This document shows positions 53,667 to 62,713 of a DNA stretch of 64,000 nucleotides, piece by piece. A program made the position numbers and the translations under genes. The notes beneath the pieces are model-generated. The model did no database searches. It was not told where the DNA came from and saw nothing but the letters and a program-made list of their open reading frames with translations. This DNA comes from Mesorhizobium sp. L-8-3. Its GTDB lineage: Bacteria > Pseudomonadota > Alphaproteobacteria > Rhizobiales > Rhizobiaceae. Every line of letters starts with the position of its first letter. Position 1 is the stretch's first letter. The stretch is taken from assembly GCF_016756615.1 (NCBI RefSeq), contig NZ_AP023262.1:6449501-6513500 (forward strand), written 5' to 3'.

Positions 53667-56600
53667 GGGTGCAATCAGGTTGAAGGCATTCGCCGGCGCC
53701 GGGAAGTCGGGATGCTGGAGGGTGATGCCCTGCGTGACATTGCCGATGAACGGCCCCGGTATGCCGTTGAAGTTCACCGAGAAATACCGCGGCGTCGTGG
53801 CTTTGATATGGTTGCCGGTAACGATCGCCGCCCTGCCCCTCAGCGAGACTGTCGCCCTCCTGTCGTCTGCAGCCGGTGGCGAGACATGCATGCAGTAGTT
53901 CTGGTCGAAGGAAGCCCGCTCGAACCTGACGAAGCCGTTGCCGAGCTGCGCCTGAAGCAATTCCACCAGCGCGGTCTGGCCCGTGCCGATGAACTTGTTG
54001 CCGTGGATCTGGATGGCGAAACCGAAGACGATGAGATCGTTGACCTGCAGATCGAACAGGCCGCGCATGACGAGCGCCCGATCCTCGCGCAGCGGGTCGC
54101 GGGCGAACGCATTCGAATAGGTCACCAGATTGTTCGAAACGCGGGCCTCCAGGATAAGGTCGCCCGAAATGCCGTGGTCGGCCGTCGATGTCGGCGGCAC
54201 ACCGGCCAACGTGCCCGTGTCCATGATCTCGTTGTCCGTTATGTGCGCCTCCCCGGCGACGGCAAGGAGGCTGACGGCCCTCGCGATCGGGGCCATGTTG
54301 CCGGCGCAGCCGACGACCCGGTTGCCGGTGATTTCGCAGCGTGCCGAAAGCTGCACGCCGATGACGCCCCACAGGCTCAGCCTGTCGAGCCTGTTGCCGT
54401 CGACCGCCGGTCCCCACTCGCGGAACAGGGATATGCCGGCATTGCCGTCGCGTATGTCGTTCTCGGCGATGCGGTTCTGGTTGCCGTCCCCGACGAAAAT
54501 GCCGCTGAGCGCCGAGCGGATGCGGTTTCCGGCGAGGCGAGCCCCGCGCAGGCGCGTCCCGAACAGCGCAAGGCCCGCTTGGCCGCCCCCTTCGAAAACG
54601 TTGTCGGTGACGACGAGATCGTCGGCGCCGATCATGAGGATGCCGTGCTGCGAGCCCGACATCACATTGTGGCTGACAACGCCGCCGAGAATGGACCTCC
54701 GGTCGGCTTCGTCCAATTCCCCGAGGCGGATTGCAATCGGGCCGCGAATGTCGAGCTCCCGCTGGGTGGACAGCACCGCATTGCCGGTCACCGTTGCGCG
54801 TGATCCGTTCACCCTGATGCCGGTGAAGAGCGGGTGCCGGTGGCGAATCTTGTTATCGGAAATCGTGCAGGAGTCGGCAGCGCAATCGATGCCGCAGGGG
54901 CGCGCGGTGGCGTCGAGGCCCGGGGAAAGGATCGGGGAATCGACCAGGTTGTCGGCCACGATGGATCGCTCGGCCAGCGAGGCGGGGCGGCCGGCCGGAT
55001 TGTCATTGAGCACGATACCGAAGAGGGCGCCTTCGACAAGGTTGCGGGTGATCCGGCAAGGGAAAGCCGTTTCTCGAACCAGTATCCCGGCGATCACCTG
55101 CAGTTGGTCGTCCCCGCGTTCGAGCCCAAGCTCGATCGTGTTGCCGTCGGCCTCGAAATCCTCGCAGCGCACCTGCACAAGGATTCCCAGGGTGACCGCC
55201 TCGACCCGGCAGTGGGAGACCGTGACCCGGTCGGAAGCGGTGATCGAGATGCCCATGAACTGGCGCGACTGCAGCGCGCGCATCGCGCAGTGAGCGATCC
55301 TCACATCGGCGCAGCCGGCGACGGTGACAACACCTTCCGCGGCCTGCCGCGCCGCATTCGCTTCGAACTCGATCCCCAGTATGTCGATGCCTTCGATCCG
55401 GAAACCCGCGGCATTGCCGACGATGAGGACGGGCCCGGCGCCGGCCGAGCGCACCGTGGTGCCCGGGCTTTCCGCCTTCAGCACGATGCTGCCCCGCGCG
55501 ATCCTCAGCGGCTCGCGCACGAGATGCAGGCCGGTCTTCAGGCAGACGCAGCCGCCCTGATCCGGCAGAGCGTCGATGCCCGCCTGGATATCCTCGCCCG
55601 GGCGCACGATGATCGTGCAGCAGCAGTCGCCCTGGCCCTGCACCGGCGGCGGCGGACGACAGTCGATGACGGCCGGGTTCGCCCCGCCGAGCCCGGATAT
55701 CGCCGCCAGTTGCAGATAGCGGTGCTCGATGCCGCGTGGCGGCGCGGCGTCGAGGATTTCGATCTCGGCGGTCGCCGTGCGCGCCCAGAACACCCAATAG
55801 TCGCCGATGCGGAACGACCCGCCGGCCGGATCGACGGAGAAGGTCACCTCGATGCCCGCCTCGATGGCGATTGGCCCGGCACCTGTCGGAATCAGCCCCG
55901 AAACCGGGTCGAGGCCCGGATTGGCGGCGGCTGTCTCATCCCACTTCTGGATGCGGGTATGGCGTTCGACCACTTCCGCGTCGTTGGCGCCGAAGGCCCT
56001 GCCGCCGCCGGTCGGGATCACGCGGTCGAGCACGACACGCAGGTTGGTCTCGTCGATATCGGCGACGACGGCCATCTCTCCGGCCTCGCCCATCAGTTCG
56101 CGGTGATCGTCGGTGACGGTCACCCAGTCGCCGATCTGGAAGCGCATGAACTGGTCGCGGCCGATGCGGTTGACGCCGAGCGTCGTCTGGGTGCCACTCA
56201 CCGCGATCGACCGCACCGACGAGACGATCGTGCCGTTGTCGCGCGACCATTTGAAGGCGGCGGTACCGAGCGGTCCGCCGGCATGGATCTCGATCCGGTA
56301 GAGACGATTTTCCAGCCCGCGATAGCCGCTCGCCGGCGGCAATATGCAGGGATCGTCAGGCGCCGGCGGCGCAATCGCCTGCGTCGTCAGTCGCCCGGCC
56401 GAAGGCGGCTCGCCGACATCGAGGTCGCAGGTGGCCCCCGGCCTCTCCTCGACCCGCAACTGCCACACGGTCTGCGCGCGCGTGGTGGTGTCGGCGCCGC
56501 CGAGCGCCGCATCGAGAAGCTCGGGATCCTCGATATAGGTGACCTCGCGGTCCCATATGTCCAGATAGACGACGGCATCACCGGCCGGCAACGGCGCCGG

Positions 56601-56933
56601 AAGCGGAGCCGGCAGGAATTTCTGGTTGAGATAGGTGAAGTTCTCCTCGGCAAAGGCTTCGATCTGCACGCCGTCGACATAGAGCCGCCCCGGCGCGATC
56701 GACAGGTCGGCCGGCGGTCCCGCGATCAGGCCGATCGCGAAGGCGTTGGGCGTCGAAAGATAGGGCACCCCTACGGGGCCGAATATGTCCAGCGCCGTCG
56801 TGCGCAGCCGCCGCTTGAGGATGTCGATCTCCTCGTTCCAGTCGGAATCGAGCTGCACGCGCCCCTGCTGCATGAGCACGCCCGAATAGCGTTTCAGAGG
56901 ATCGAAGCTGAACCTCGTATAGTCGCCGCTCAT
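53664..56933 (-). CDS. DUF6519 protein with right-handed beta-helix (tail-fibre/spike-like)
   Basis: 1089 residues. The N-terminal DUF6519 domain is unmistakable: SGDYTRFSFDPLKRYSGVLM then QQGRVQLDSDWNEEIDI (about 3-40), extending to about residue 430. A Cys-rich joint follows (QGQGDCCCTIIV and QGGCVCLKTGLHLV). From about 500 to 1060 many short repeats of the 'N.I....GI.V' kind (SHCRVEAVTLGILVQV, DNLVDSPILSPG, GNRIRSALSGIFVGDGNQN, DNEIMDTGTLAGV) form a parallel beta-helix. Such proteins sit beside baseplate genes in phage-tail-like and extracellular contractile injection systems and may recognise surfaces or glycans. No enzymatic motif is visible. Confidence 0.88.
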   Translation of the reverse strand: MSGDYTRFSFDPLKRYSGVLMQQGRVQLDSDWNEEIDILKRRLRTTALDIFGPVGVPYLSTPNAFAIGLIAGPPADLSIAPGRLYVDGVQIEAFAEENFTYLNQKFLPAPLPAPLPAGDAVVYLDIWDREVTYIEDPELLDAALGGADTTTRAQTVWQLRVEERPGATCDLDVGEPPSAGRLTTQAIAPPAPDDPCILPPASGYRGLENRLYRIEIHAGGPLGTAAFKWSRDNGTIVSSVRSIAVSGTQTTLGVNRIGRDQFMRFQIGDWVTVTDDHRELMGEAGEMAVVADIDETNLRVVLDRVIPTGGGRAFGANDAEVVERHTRIQKWDETAAANPGLDPVSGLIPTGAGPIAIEAGIEVTFSVDPAGGSFRIGDYWVFWARTATAEIEILDAAPPRGIEHRYLQLAAISGLGGANPAVIDCRPPPPVQGQGDCCCTIIVRPGEDIQAGIDALPDQGGCVCLKTGLHLVREPLRIARGSIVLKAESPGTTVRSAGAGPVLIVGNAAGFRIEGIDILGIEFEANAARQAAEGVVTVAGCADVRIAHCAMRALQSRQFMGISITASDRVTVSHCRVEAVTLGILVQVRCEDFEADGNTIELGLERGDDQLQVIAGILVRETAFPCRITRNLVEGALFGIVLNDNPAGRPASLAERSIVADNLVDSPILSPGLDATARPCGIDCAADSCTISDNKIRHRHPLFTGIRVNGSRATVTGNAVLSTQRELDIRGPIAIRLGELDEADRRSILGGVVSHNVMSGSQHGILMIGADDLVVTDNVFEGGGQAGLALFGTRLRGARLAGNRIRSALSGIFVGDGNQNRIAENDIRDGNAGISLFREWGPAVDGNRLDRLSLWGVIGVQLSARCEITGNRVVGCAGNMAPIARAVSLLAVAGEAHITDNEIMDTGTLAGVPPTSTADHGISGDLILEARVSNNLVTYSNAFARDPLREDRALVMRGLFDLQVNDLIVFGFAIQIHGNKFIGTGQTALVELLQAQLGNGFVRFERASFDQNYCMHVSPPAADDRRATVSLRGRAAIVTGNHIKATTPRYFSVNFNGIPGPFIGNVTQGITLQHPDFPAPANAFNLIAP

Positions 56934-56966
56934 CGCCTTCCCTCCGTCATCCTGCCCTCCCGGCCG

Positions 56967-59210
56967 TCAGGTCACGTAGATCACGCCGTAGTCGAGGCCG
57001 AACGGCAGGTATTCCTTGAGTCGCAGCCTGAGATTGGCCTCGCGCTGGGGCTGCTTCAGATGGCAATAGACTCCCATTTCCGACCCGTCCGCCGCGCCCT
57101 GTGCGATCTCCGCCGGTCCCTTGAGCGACAGCTGAAGATAGGCCGGCATTCCATAGGGCTCTGCCGTGTATTCCGGCTTGACCTTCAGCCGCACGGCGGC
57201 ACGGATCGCATCGCGCTCGGGATCGGTCAGCGGCCCCGCGCGCGCTTCCTCCTCCGCGATCGCCTTACGCTCGGCGAGATCCGGCTGGCAGCGGTAACGG
57301 CGCGGCGTGCGCGATCCCGGCGGCACGAAGCTGAAACGCACGCAGCCGACCTGGACACGCTCGGCCGTGGCGAGGCCGTCGAAAATGGTCTCGGTTGCGA
57401 AGTCGAACTGGCGCACGCGGGTCCGGCCGCGGATGGTTGTTCGCTCGAGCCTCGCCGGCGGACCGGGGAGATTGGCGGCGGCCACCCCGGCAATGGCGTC
57501 CGTACCGACGCCGTCGATGATGCTGTCCAGCGCGATCAGCGCCTCGGCATGTGCCGGCAGCCGGATAGGCCCGCAGATAGAGAAGGCGAGTTCGACGCCA
57601 AGTTCTGTATTGGCTGGCGCACCCGAGGGCAGCGCGGCCGCGGCGGTGATGCTCGGGTCGGGGGGCTGTGGGGGTGGTATCGGATCCTGCTCGGCGATCG
57701 AAACGCCCGGCACCAGCGTGGTATGGAGCAGGCGCAGCCGATTGAGCGAGCCGGCGATCTCGATCCGCCCTTCTATCAGCAAACCACCCAGCGTGATCGA
57801 ATAGTCCGGCCGATCGCCGTCGATGACCAGCGGCCCGTCGAGCAGGAGATGCGGGCGCGCCCCGTCCGCCGCTTCGATCGCCAGTGCGGTCCCGGGATCC
57901 GCCGCGACCGCCGTGACGTCGATGGCGAGCGCCTCGGCATAGGTGCGGTTGTCGCGGATGCGGATGATCGCATTGCGCTTGCCGTCCAGCACCCATTGGT
58001 CGCGGGCGGCGGTGATCGTGGCGAAAGTTCCCGGCGCGCCGCTGCCGTCGACGAGCAGCGTCTGCACGTTCGGCGCGAAGCCCGGCCGCGTCAGCCATGC
58101 CCGCCGCCGATAGGGCCCGCCGCCCAGATCGGCAGGAAAGCCGTAGTGGTAATAGACCTCGACCAGGTCTGCCGGCACCAGCGCCGGACCGAGCGTCAGG
58201 CGTCCGCGCACGACGTCGACGGCGATCCTGTCGGTCGGCGGCTGCGACCAGACCGACAGGTTGCGGCAGACGACGCGTTCGGTGGTGACAGGCGCTCCGT
58301 CGACGAACACCATGATGCTGGGCGCTTCGGCGGCCGGCAGCGGCGGAAGCGGATCGAACAACCCGTAGAAATCGCCGATATTGTGGAAGAACCGTGCCGG
58401 CCGGATCGGCTGGGGAACATGGAGTTCGGTCGCCAGCCCGGCTTCGTCGCCCTCCCGACGGCTGCGGCTGAACAACGGCGCGGAATTGCCGAGCGGGCTG
58501 AAATGGTAGCGGAAATCGCCGGCGGGACCCAGCCGGCGCGCCGCCACGCGCTCCAGCCGATAGGCGCCCAGCCGCCACAGGAAGAAGCCGATATTGGGGA
58601 CATTGTGCCAGCCCTCGTCCTGCGAGACCGGCCGCACGTCGACAGTGTGCGAAATCTCGTCGAAGGCGCCGTCGAGCCGATCCATGCGCTCGACGCTGCG
58701 GATGTCAGGCGTCCGCAGCGAGTGGAGGCGCAGATGGTTGCGCAGCCACTGGGTCCAGCCGATCGATTCGAAGAACTCGACGGCATGCGACGACCAGCCG
58801 GTGACGTCGCGGGCCAGTTCCTCCAGCATGGGCAGCGTGCCCTTGCGGCGGCGATAGTAGATCGTCTTGGCGACGTCAGCGCGTCCGCGCAGCGCGATCA
58901 GCGGCTTCAGGCTCGGGCCGGTCAGCGACTTGAACAGTTCGGCGGCGGTGTCGCCGTCCCTGACGCGGCTCTCGTCGAACAGCGGTACGGTGCCGACAAG
59001 ATCGCCGATATAAGGCACGACCCAGGGCTCGCAGGTCTCGACGAAGGCGTTCTCGTAGAGCTGGCGGATGTCGCTTTCGATATGGCCGGCCTGCACGTCG
59101 AGGAGCGACAGCAGCGCCCGCAGCGGTTCTCCTTCCGCTACGTCCTTCTCGCGGATGAAGGCGGGAAGGAGCCCATAGAGCCTGTCGCTATCGGCGTTGG
59201 AGAAGCTCAT
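56967..59210 (-). CDS. Phage tail-like baseplate protein (gpI-like N-terminus)
   Basis: 747 residues. The N-terminal ~170 residues match P2 gpI-like tail proteins of contractile systems: SDRLYGLLPAFIREKDVAEG, LLSLLDVQAGHIESDIRQLY and VVPYIGDLVGTVPL. The long C-terminal part (about 330-700) has beta-helix- or beta-sandwich-like repeats (AIIRIRDNRTYAEAL, LLIEGRIEIAGSLNRL) and is unusual for gpI. It lies one base from the downstream J-like gene's stop and 33 bp before the DUF6519 gene on the same strand, so it is part of one operon. Likely joins the baseplate to fibres. Confidence 0.85.
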   Translation of the reverse strand: MSFSNADSDRLYGLLPAFIREKDVAEGEPLRALLSLLDVQAGHIESDIRQLYENAFVETCEPWVVPYIGDLVGTVPLFDESRVRDGDTAAELFKSLTGPSLKPLIALRGRADVAKTIYYRRRKGTLPMLEELARDVTGWSSHAVEFFESIGWTQWLRNHLRLHSLRTPDIRSVERMDRLDGAFDEISHTVDVRPVSQDEGWHNVPNIGFFLWRLGAYRLERVAARRLGPAGDFRYHFSPLGNSAPLFSRSRREGDEAGLATELHVPQPIRPARFFHNIGDFYGLFDPLPPLPAAEAPSIMVFVDGAPVTTERVVCRNLSVWSQPPTDRIAVDVVRGRLTLGPALVPADLVEVYYHYGFPADLGGGPYRRRAWLTRPGFAPNVQTLLVDGSGAPGTFATITAARDQWVLDGKRNAIIRIRDNRTYAEALAIDVTAVAADPGTALAIEAADGARPHLLLDGPLVIDGDRPDYSITLGGLLIEGRIEIAGSLNRLRLLHTTLVPGVSIAEQDPIPPPQPPDPSITAAAALPSGAPANTELGVELAFSICGPIRLPAHAEALIALDSIIDGVGTDAIAGVAAANLPGPPARLERTTIRGRTRVRQFDFATETIFDGLATAERVQVGCVRFSFVPPGSRTPRRYRCQPDLAERKAIAEEEARAGPLTDPERDAIRAAVRLKVKPEYTAEPYGMPAYLQLSLKGPAEIAQGAADGSEMGVYCHLKQPQREANLRLRLKEYLPFGLDYGVIYVT

Positions 59211-59211
59211 C

Positions 59212-62200
59212 TCACAGGGCCTCCACCATCGTCAGTTGGAGGTCCGTCGCCGGGGTCTCGATGAATGCCTGCTCGGCCGCCAGGACAGGCGGAGGAACGG
59301 GACCCTCGAAACCGGCCCTTGCAAAGCGATCGATCATCGCGGCGGGTGGGGTCGGCCTGGCCGGGAAGATCCTGATATGCGGCTGCACCGGACCGGCGGT
59401 CACGGCGCGGATCGTCCGCTCCGCCGGGGTGAGCGAAGCGTAGCCCTTCAACTGGAACACGTCGACATCGACCGCGGCGACGCCTCGCCCGGCCTGCAGC
59501 GCGGCATAGACGCCGCTCAGGAAAGCCGCCTCCCCCAGGCCCATCGTCTCGAAGGCGAAGAGCGAGAGCAGTTGGGTCCGCGCCGCTTCGAGCACGCTGT
59601 CTGCCTCGAAGGCGGGATCGCGCAGGATCCGCGCCGAAACCACGATCGGCACCCGCACCAGATTGCCGAGGCTGAGCGGCCGGTTGACGTCGCGTACGCT
59701 GTCCATGGCCGCGCGCAGCGTGTCCAACGAAAGGCTCGAAAGCTTCGACCCGCCCGGCCCGGCGACCGTCACATGCACGGAGCGGCCAAGATCGCGCCAC
59801 ACCCAGGTGACGCTCGCCCTCTGCGCGAGCCCGGAGCTCGTGGCGATCTGCTCGAAATCGGCCAGCGAGACTGCCCGGCCGAAGGTTCGCACCGTGTTGG
59901 GCGCGGAAGTGCGCGCGTCGTCGCGGTTTTCGGGATCGGCAGCACCGTCCGCCGGCAGAGGATTCGTAACCGCGCGCAGCCCGACCGGCCGTTCCAGCGG
60001 GATCGACAGCTGATCGGGCTTCATCAGCCCCTCCAGGCCGATGCCCGTGCGGTATCGCGCAACGATGTTGAGCGCTCCGGACGGAACGCGGGCGCCGGTC
60101 TTGCCGTCGCCGAAGGTGACGATTGTCTCGGCCGCATCGGTCTGTCGCGCCGTATAGACCCGTTCGCCCGGCTTGCGGCCGTAGAGGCTCGCAACCTCCT
60201 TCCACAATTCGCCGTTGACCCTGATCTCGAGTGCCGCTTCGCCCTCCAGCTTCGCGGCGCTCTGCAGATAGGTCAGTTTCTGGCGCGACAGCCTGAACTT
60301 CTGGAACGCCTTCGCCGCCTCGCCATGGCCGAGCGGCTCGTCGGGTTGCGTCTCGCCGTGGCTGGCCGCCGCGATGTTGCCGGCAAGACTTGCCGCGGGG
60401 AACGGCTCCGGCAGCGGCGGCGTGAAGTCGACGAAGAGATGGTCGGGCAGGTCGCCGGGAACGACCGGCAAGGGCGTTGCCGAGGTCACGGTCGCCAGGT
60501 GGTTGCGGCCGCCCGAACGCAGCATGATGCGGCGGCCCTTCACCAACTGCTTCAGGCCGGCGAGATCGCCGGCCTTCTGTTGCGGCGTCAGGCGCAACGC
60601 CACCTGGGCCTGCGAGGCCTCTTCCGGATAGTCATATTCCCGCCAGACGAGATCGTCGGCGGAGATCCGGTAGATCGCCGTCTTGCGTCGATCAGGAACC
60701 GGTCCGATCCCGTCGCCGAGGCTCGCCCATTGCGTCCACCCGCCACCGAGAAGGGCACGATAGGCAATCGTCCCGTCGCCGCCGCGCGCATAGACATGCA
60801 GGCCGGAACCGTCGCGCGCCGCCGAGGGCGCCGAGGTCAGGGCCCCGGCAAGTGCGGTCCAGCCGGTCCAGGCATTGCCGATGCGCGCGATGTGCCAGAG
60901 CCCGCCGTCGGTGCCCTTCGCCAGCACGTCGATCCTGTCCGGGGCGGCGGCAGTGATTGCGACATCGCCTTCAAGCTTGCCGCCGAGATTGCGCCAGTCC
61001 GACCACTTGCTGCCATTGAAGAGGCGGTGGACGAGACTGCCGGCATCGTCGAGCGCGACGACGTCGATCCGCCCGGCAGCCGTCGAAGCAGTGGCCGGCG
61101 TCGTGGCCAGCACGCCTTTCAGCGACGTCCAGCCGGACCAGCTCGCGCCGTTCCATGCGCGATACCAGAGCCCGCGGTCGAGCCCGCGCGCGAAGACCGC
61201 GAGTGTCGTGCCACCGGTCGCCACGGGTGTCGGCGGCGACGTCAGGACGCCGCCGAGCGAGTTCCAGTTGCCCGGAGCGCCGGACGTCGCGTCGATGGTC
61301 CACAGGCCGAGGTCGAGGCCACGCACAAACACGTCGACCGTCCCGCCCGGGCGCGCGACGGGGCGCGGTTCCGACGTCAATATGCCGCCGTGATTGACCC
61401 AGACGAGGGCCGGGGCGCCCGTCAGGATCCTTTGGCGGAGCCGTCCCAATCGGTCGCGCGCGAAGATGTCGGTCCGGGCCACCGCCGGGCCGACGCCCGC
61501 CAGATCCGAGGAGGCGCTGTCGAGATTCTGGTAGGTCCATTGCCTAACCCCGGTCGTCCCGAGCGCAAGCGTGGCGCCATTGCCGGAACGGGCGAAGACG
61601 GCATGGCCGCCGCCCATCTCCACAACGACGGCAGGCCGGCCGCGAATGGTCTGGCGCAGGTGAAGATGCGTGACCGTGTCTTCGAGCGTCTCGAGGCTCG
61701 TCGGCAGATCCTCGGTCTTGACGACGACTGCCGTACGCAGGCGCGGGATGGCGGCCGGCCCCGCGTCGACGAGAAGCTGCGCCCCGCTGGCGATGTCGGT
61801 ATGCCGGCCGTCGAGCGGATAGACGGTGTCGCCGGAACCGAAATTCGCGACGACGGGCTTCGCTATCCATTTCGGCCACAGCACGGCCGGAGGATTGGCC
61901 GGGACATAGACATTGACCGTTGCCGGGGCATTGTGGCCAAAGAAGCGCAGCCTGCCTTCAAGCTTCGCCGTACGCGCGATCTCGGGCCACCAGCTGTTCG
62001 ATTGCACCGACGGGGCGAACGTCACGGCCTCGCCGTCCTGTCGCGCTTCGAGCGCCGTCACCGCTTTTTCCTCGATCGCTTCAAGCCCGAAGAAGACGAG
62101 GCGGTCGCCGACAGCGAGCTTTGCCGGCCGCGAAACGACAGGACCGCCGGTGCTGCCCAGCCGAAGCAGGTTGACGGGAGCCGGCCTGCCGAAGGCGGCG

Positions 62201-62712
62201 GCATCGTTGACGTCGCCATGAGCGATGATCTGCTCGATCGTCTCGAAGGTCTGCGGCCGCTCGTCCTGGCCCGGCACACTCATCACCTTGAGGCCCCTGC
62301 GGATGCGCGTTTCGGCGCCGGCATCGAGCGTGAAGGCGAGCATGGTCTGCGCGGCGAGGCCCGGGCGCATTCGATATCCGATCAGCCGTGTCAGCCGCAG
62401 CACCGAATCGCGCTCGCGCGCCGTGCGCAGATAGAGTTCGTTGGCGATCCTTTCGTTGTAGAAGGTCAGTACGTCGCCGACGGCCGCGAAGAGTTCGATG
62501 AGCGTGATCGCGTAATCGTCGCTCTCGCGGGTGGTCAGCGAGGCAAGAGCCGGCTGTCCGGCGATTGCCTCCAGCATCGTCTCGCGGAAGCTGGCGAAGG
62601 TCCCGATCCTGTAGGCGATCGCGGAGAGACCGGGGCGGTTCCAGATCTCGAACGGAACCGGCGGCGACGGCGAGCTGCAGCAGGAGCAGAAGGCGGAATG
62701 CGGCAGCGACAT
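59212..62712 (-). CDS. Baseplate J-like protein carrying an inserted seven-repeat PLL/tectonin-like propeller
   Basis: 1166 residues. The N-terminal part (about 1-340) is baseplate-J-like of the 'putative baseplate assembly protein' family, with a Cys cluster FCSCCSS, then NRPGLSAIAYRIGTFASFRE and ANELYLRTARERDSVLRLTRL. The C-terminal part (about 760-1166) holds the J-type barrel (VTFGDGKTGARVPSGALNIVA) and NTVRTFGRAVSLADFEQIA. Between them, about residues 365-674, seven ~44-residue repeats follow the pattern 'DVFARG.D.GLW...W.G..W..W.SLGG', e.g. AVFARGLDRGLWYRAWNGAS and WSGWTSLKG. This is a complete seven-bladed propeller like PLL/PHL lectins or tectonins. It would place a sugar-binding module on the baseplate. 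Confidence 0.85.
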   Translation of the reverse strand: MSLPHSAFCSCCSSPSPPVPFEIWNRPGLSAIAYRIGTFASFRETMLEAIAGQPALASLTTRESDDYAITLIELFAAVGDVLTFYNERIANELYLRTARERDSVLRLTRLIGYRMRPGLAAQTMLAFTLDAGAETRIRRGLKVMSVPGQDERPQTFETIEQIIAHGDVNDAAAFGRPAPVNLLRLGSTGGPVVSRPAKLAVGDRLVFFGLEAIEEKAVTALEARQDGEAVTFAPSVQSNSWWPEIARTAKLEGRLRFFGHNAPATVNVYVPANPPAVLWPKWIAKPVVANFGSGDTVYPLDGRHTDIASGAQLLVDAGPAAIPRLRTAVVVKTEDLPTSLETLEDTVTHLHLRQTIRGRPAVVVEMGGGHAVFARSGNGATLALGTTGVRQWTYQNLDSASSDLAGVGPAVARTDIFARDRLGRLRQRILTGAPALVWVNHGGILTSEPRPVARPGGTVDVFVRGLDLGLWTIDATSGAPGNWNSLGGVLTSPPTPVATGGTTLAVFARGLDRGLWYRAWNGASWSGWTSLKGVLATTPATASTAAGRIDVVALDDAGSLVHRLFNGSKWSDWRNLGGKLEGDVAITAAAPDRIDVLAKGTDGGLWHIARIGNAWTGWTALAGALTSAPSAARDGSGLHVYARGGDGTIAYRALLGGGWTQWASLGDGIGPVPDRRKTAIYRISADDLVWREYDYPEEASQAQVALRLTPQQKAGDLAGLKQLVKGRRIMLRSGGRNHLATVTSATPLPVVPGDLPDHLFVDFTPPLPEPFPAASLAGNIAAASHGETQPDEPLGHGEAAKAFQKFRLSRQKLTYLQSAAKLEGEAALEIRVNGELWKEVASLYGRKPGERVYTARQTDAAETIVTFGDGKTGARVPSGALNIVARYRTGIGLEGLMKPDQLSIPLERPVGLRAVTNPLPADGAADPENRDDARTSAPNTVRTFGRAVSLADFEQIATSSGLAQRASVTWVWRDLGRSVHVTVAGPGGSKLSSLSLDTLRAAMDSVRDVNRPLSLGNLVRVPIVVSARILRDPAFEADSVLEAARTQLLSLFAFETMGLGEAAFLSGVYAALQAGRGVAAVDVDVFQLKGYASLTPAERTIRAVTAGPVQPHIRIFPARPTPPAAMIDRFARAGFEGPVPPPVLAAEQAFIETPATDLQLTMVEAL

Positions 62713-62713
62713 G

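Noticed and set aside
54834..59264. 1476-codon open frame on the plus strand across the tail cluster
   Set aside because: It is the exact antisense of the DUF6519 and gpI-like genes, is Arg/Asp/Gly-rich without domains or ribosome site, and arises from GC-rich codon bias.
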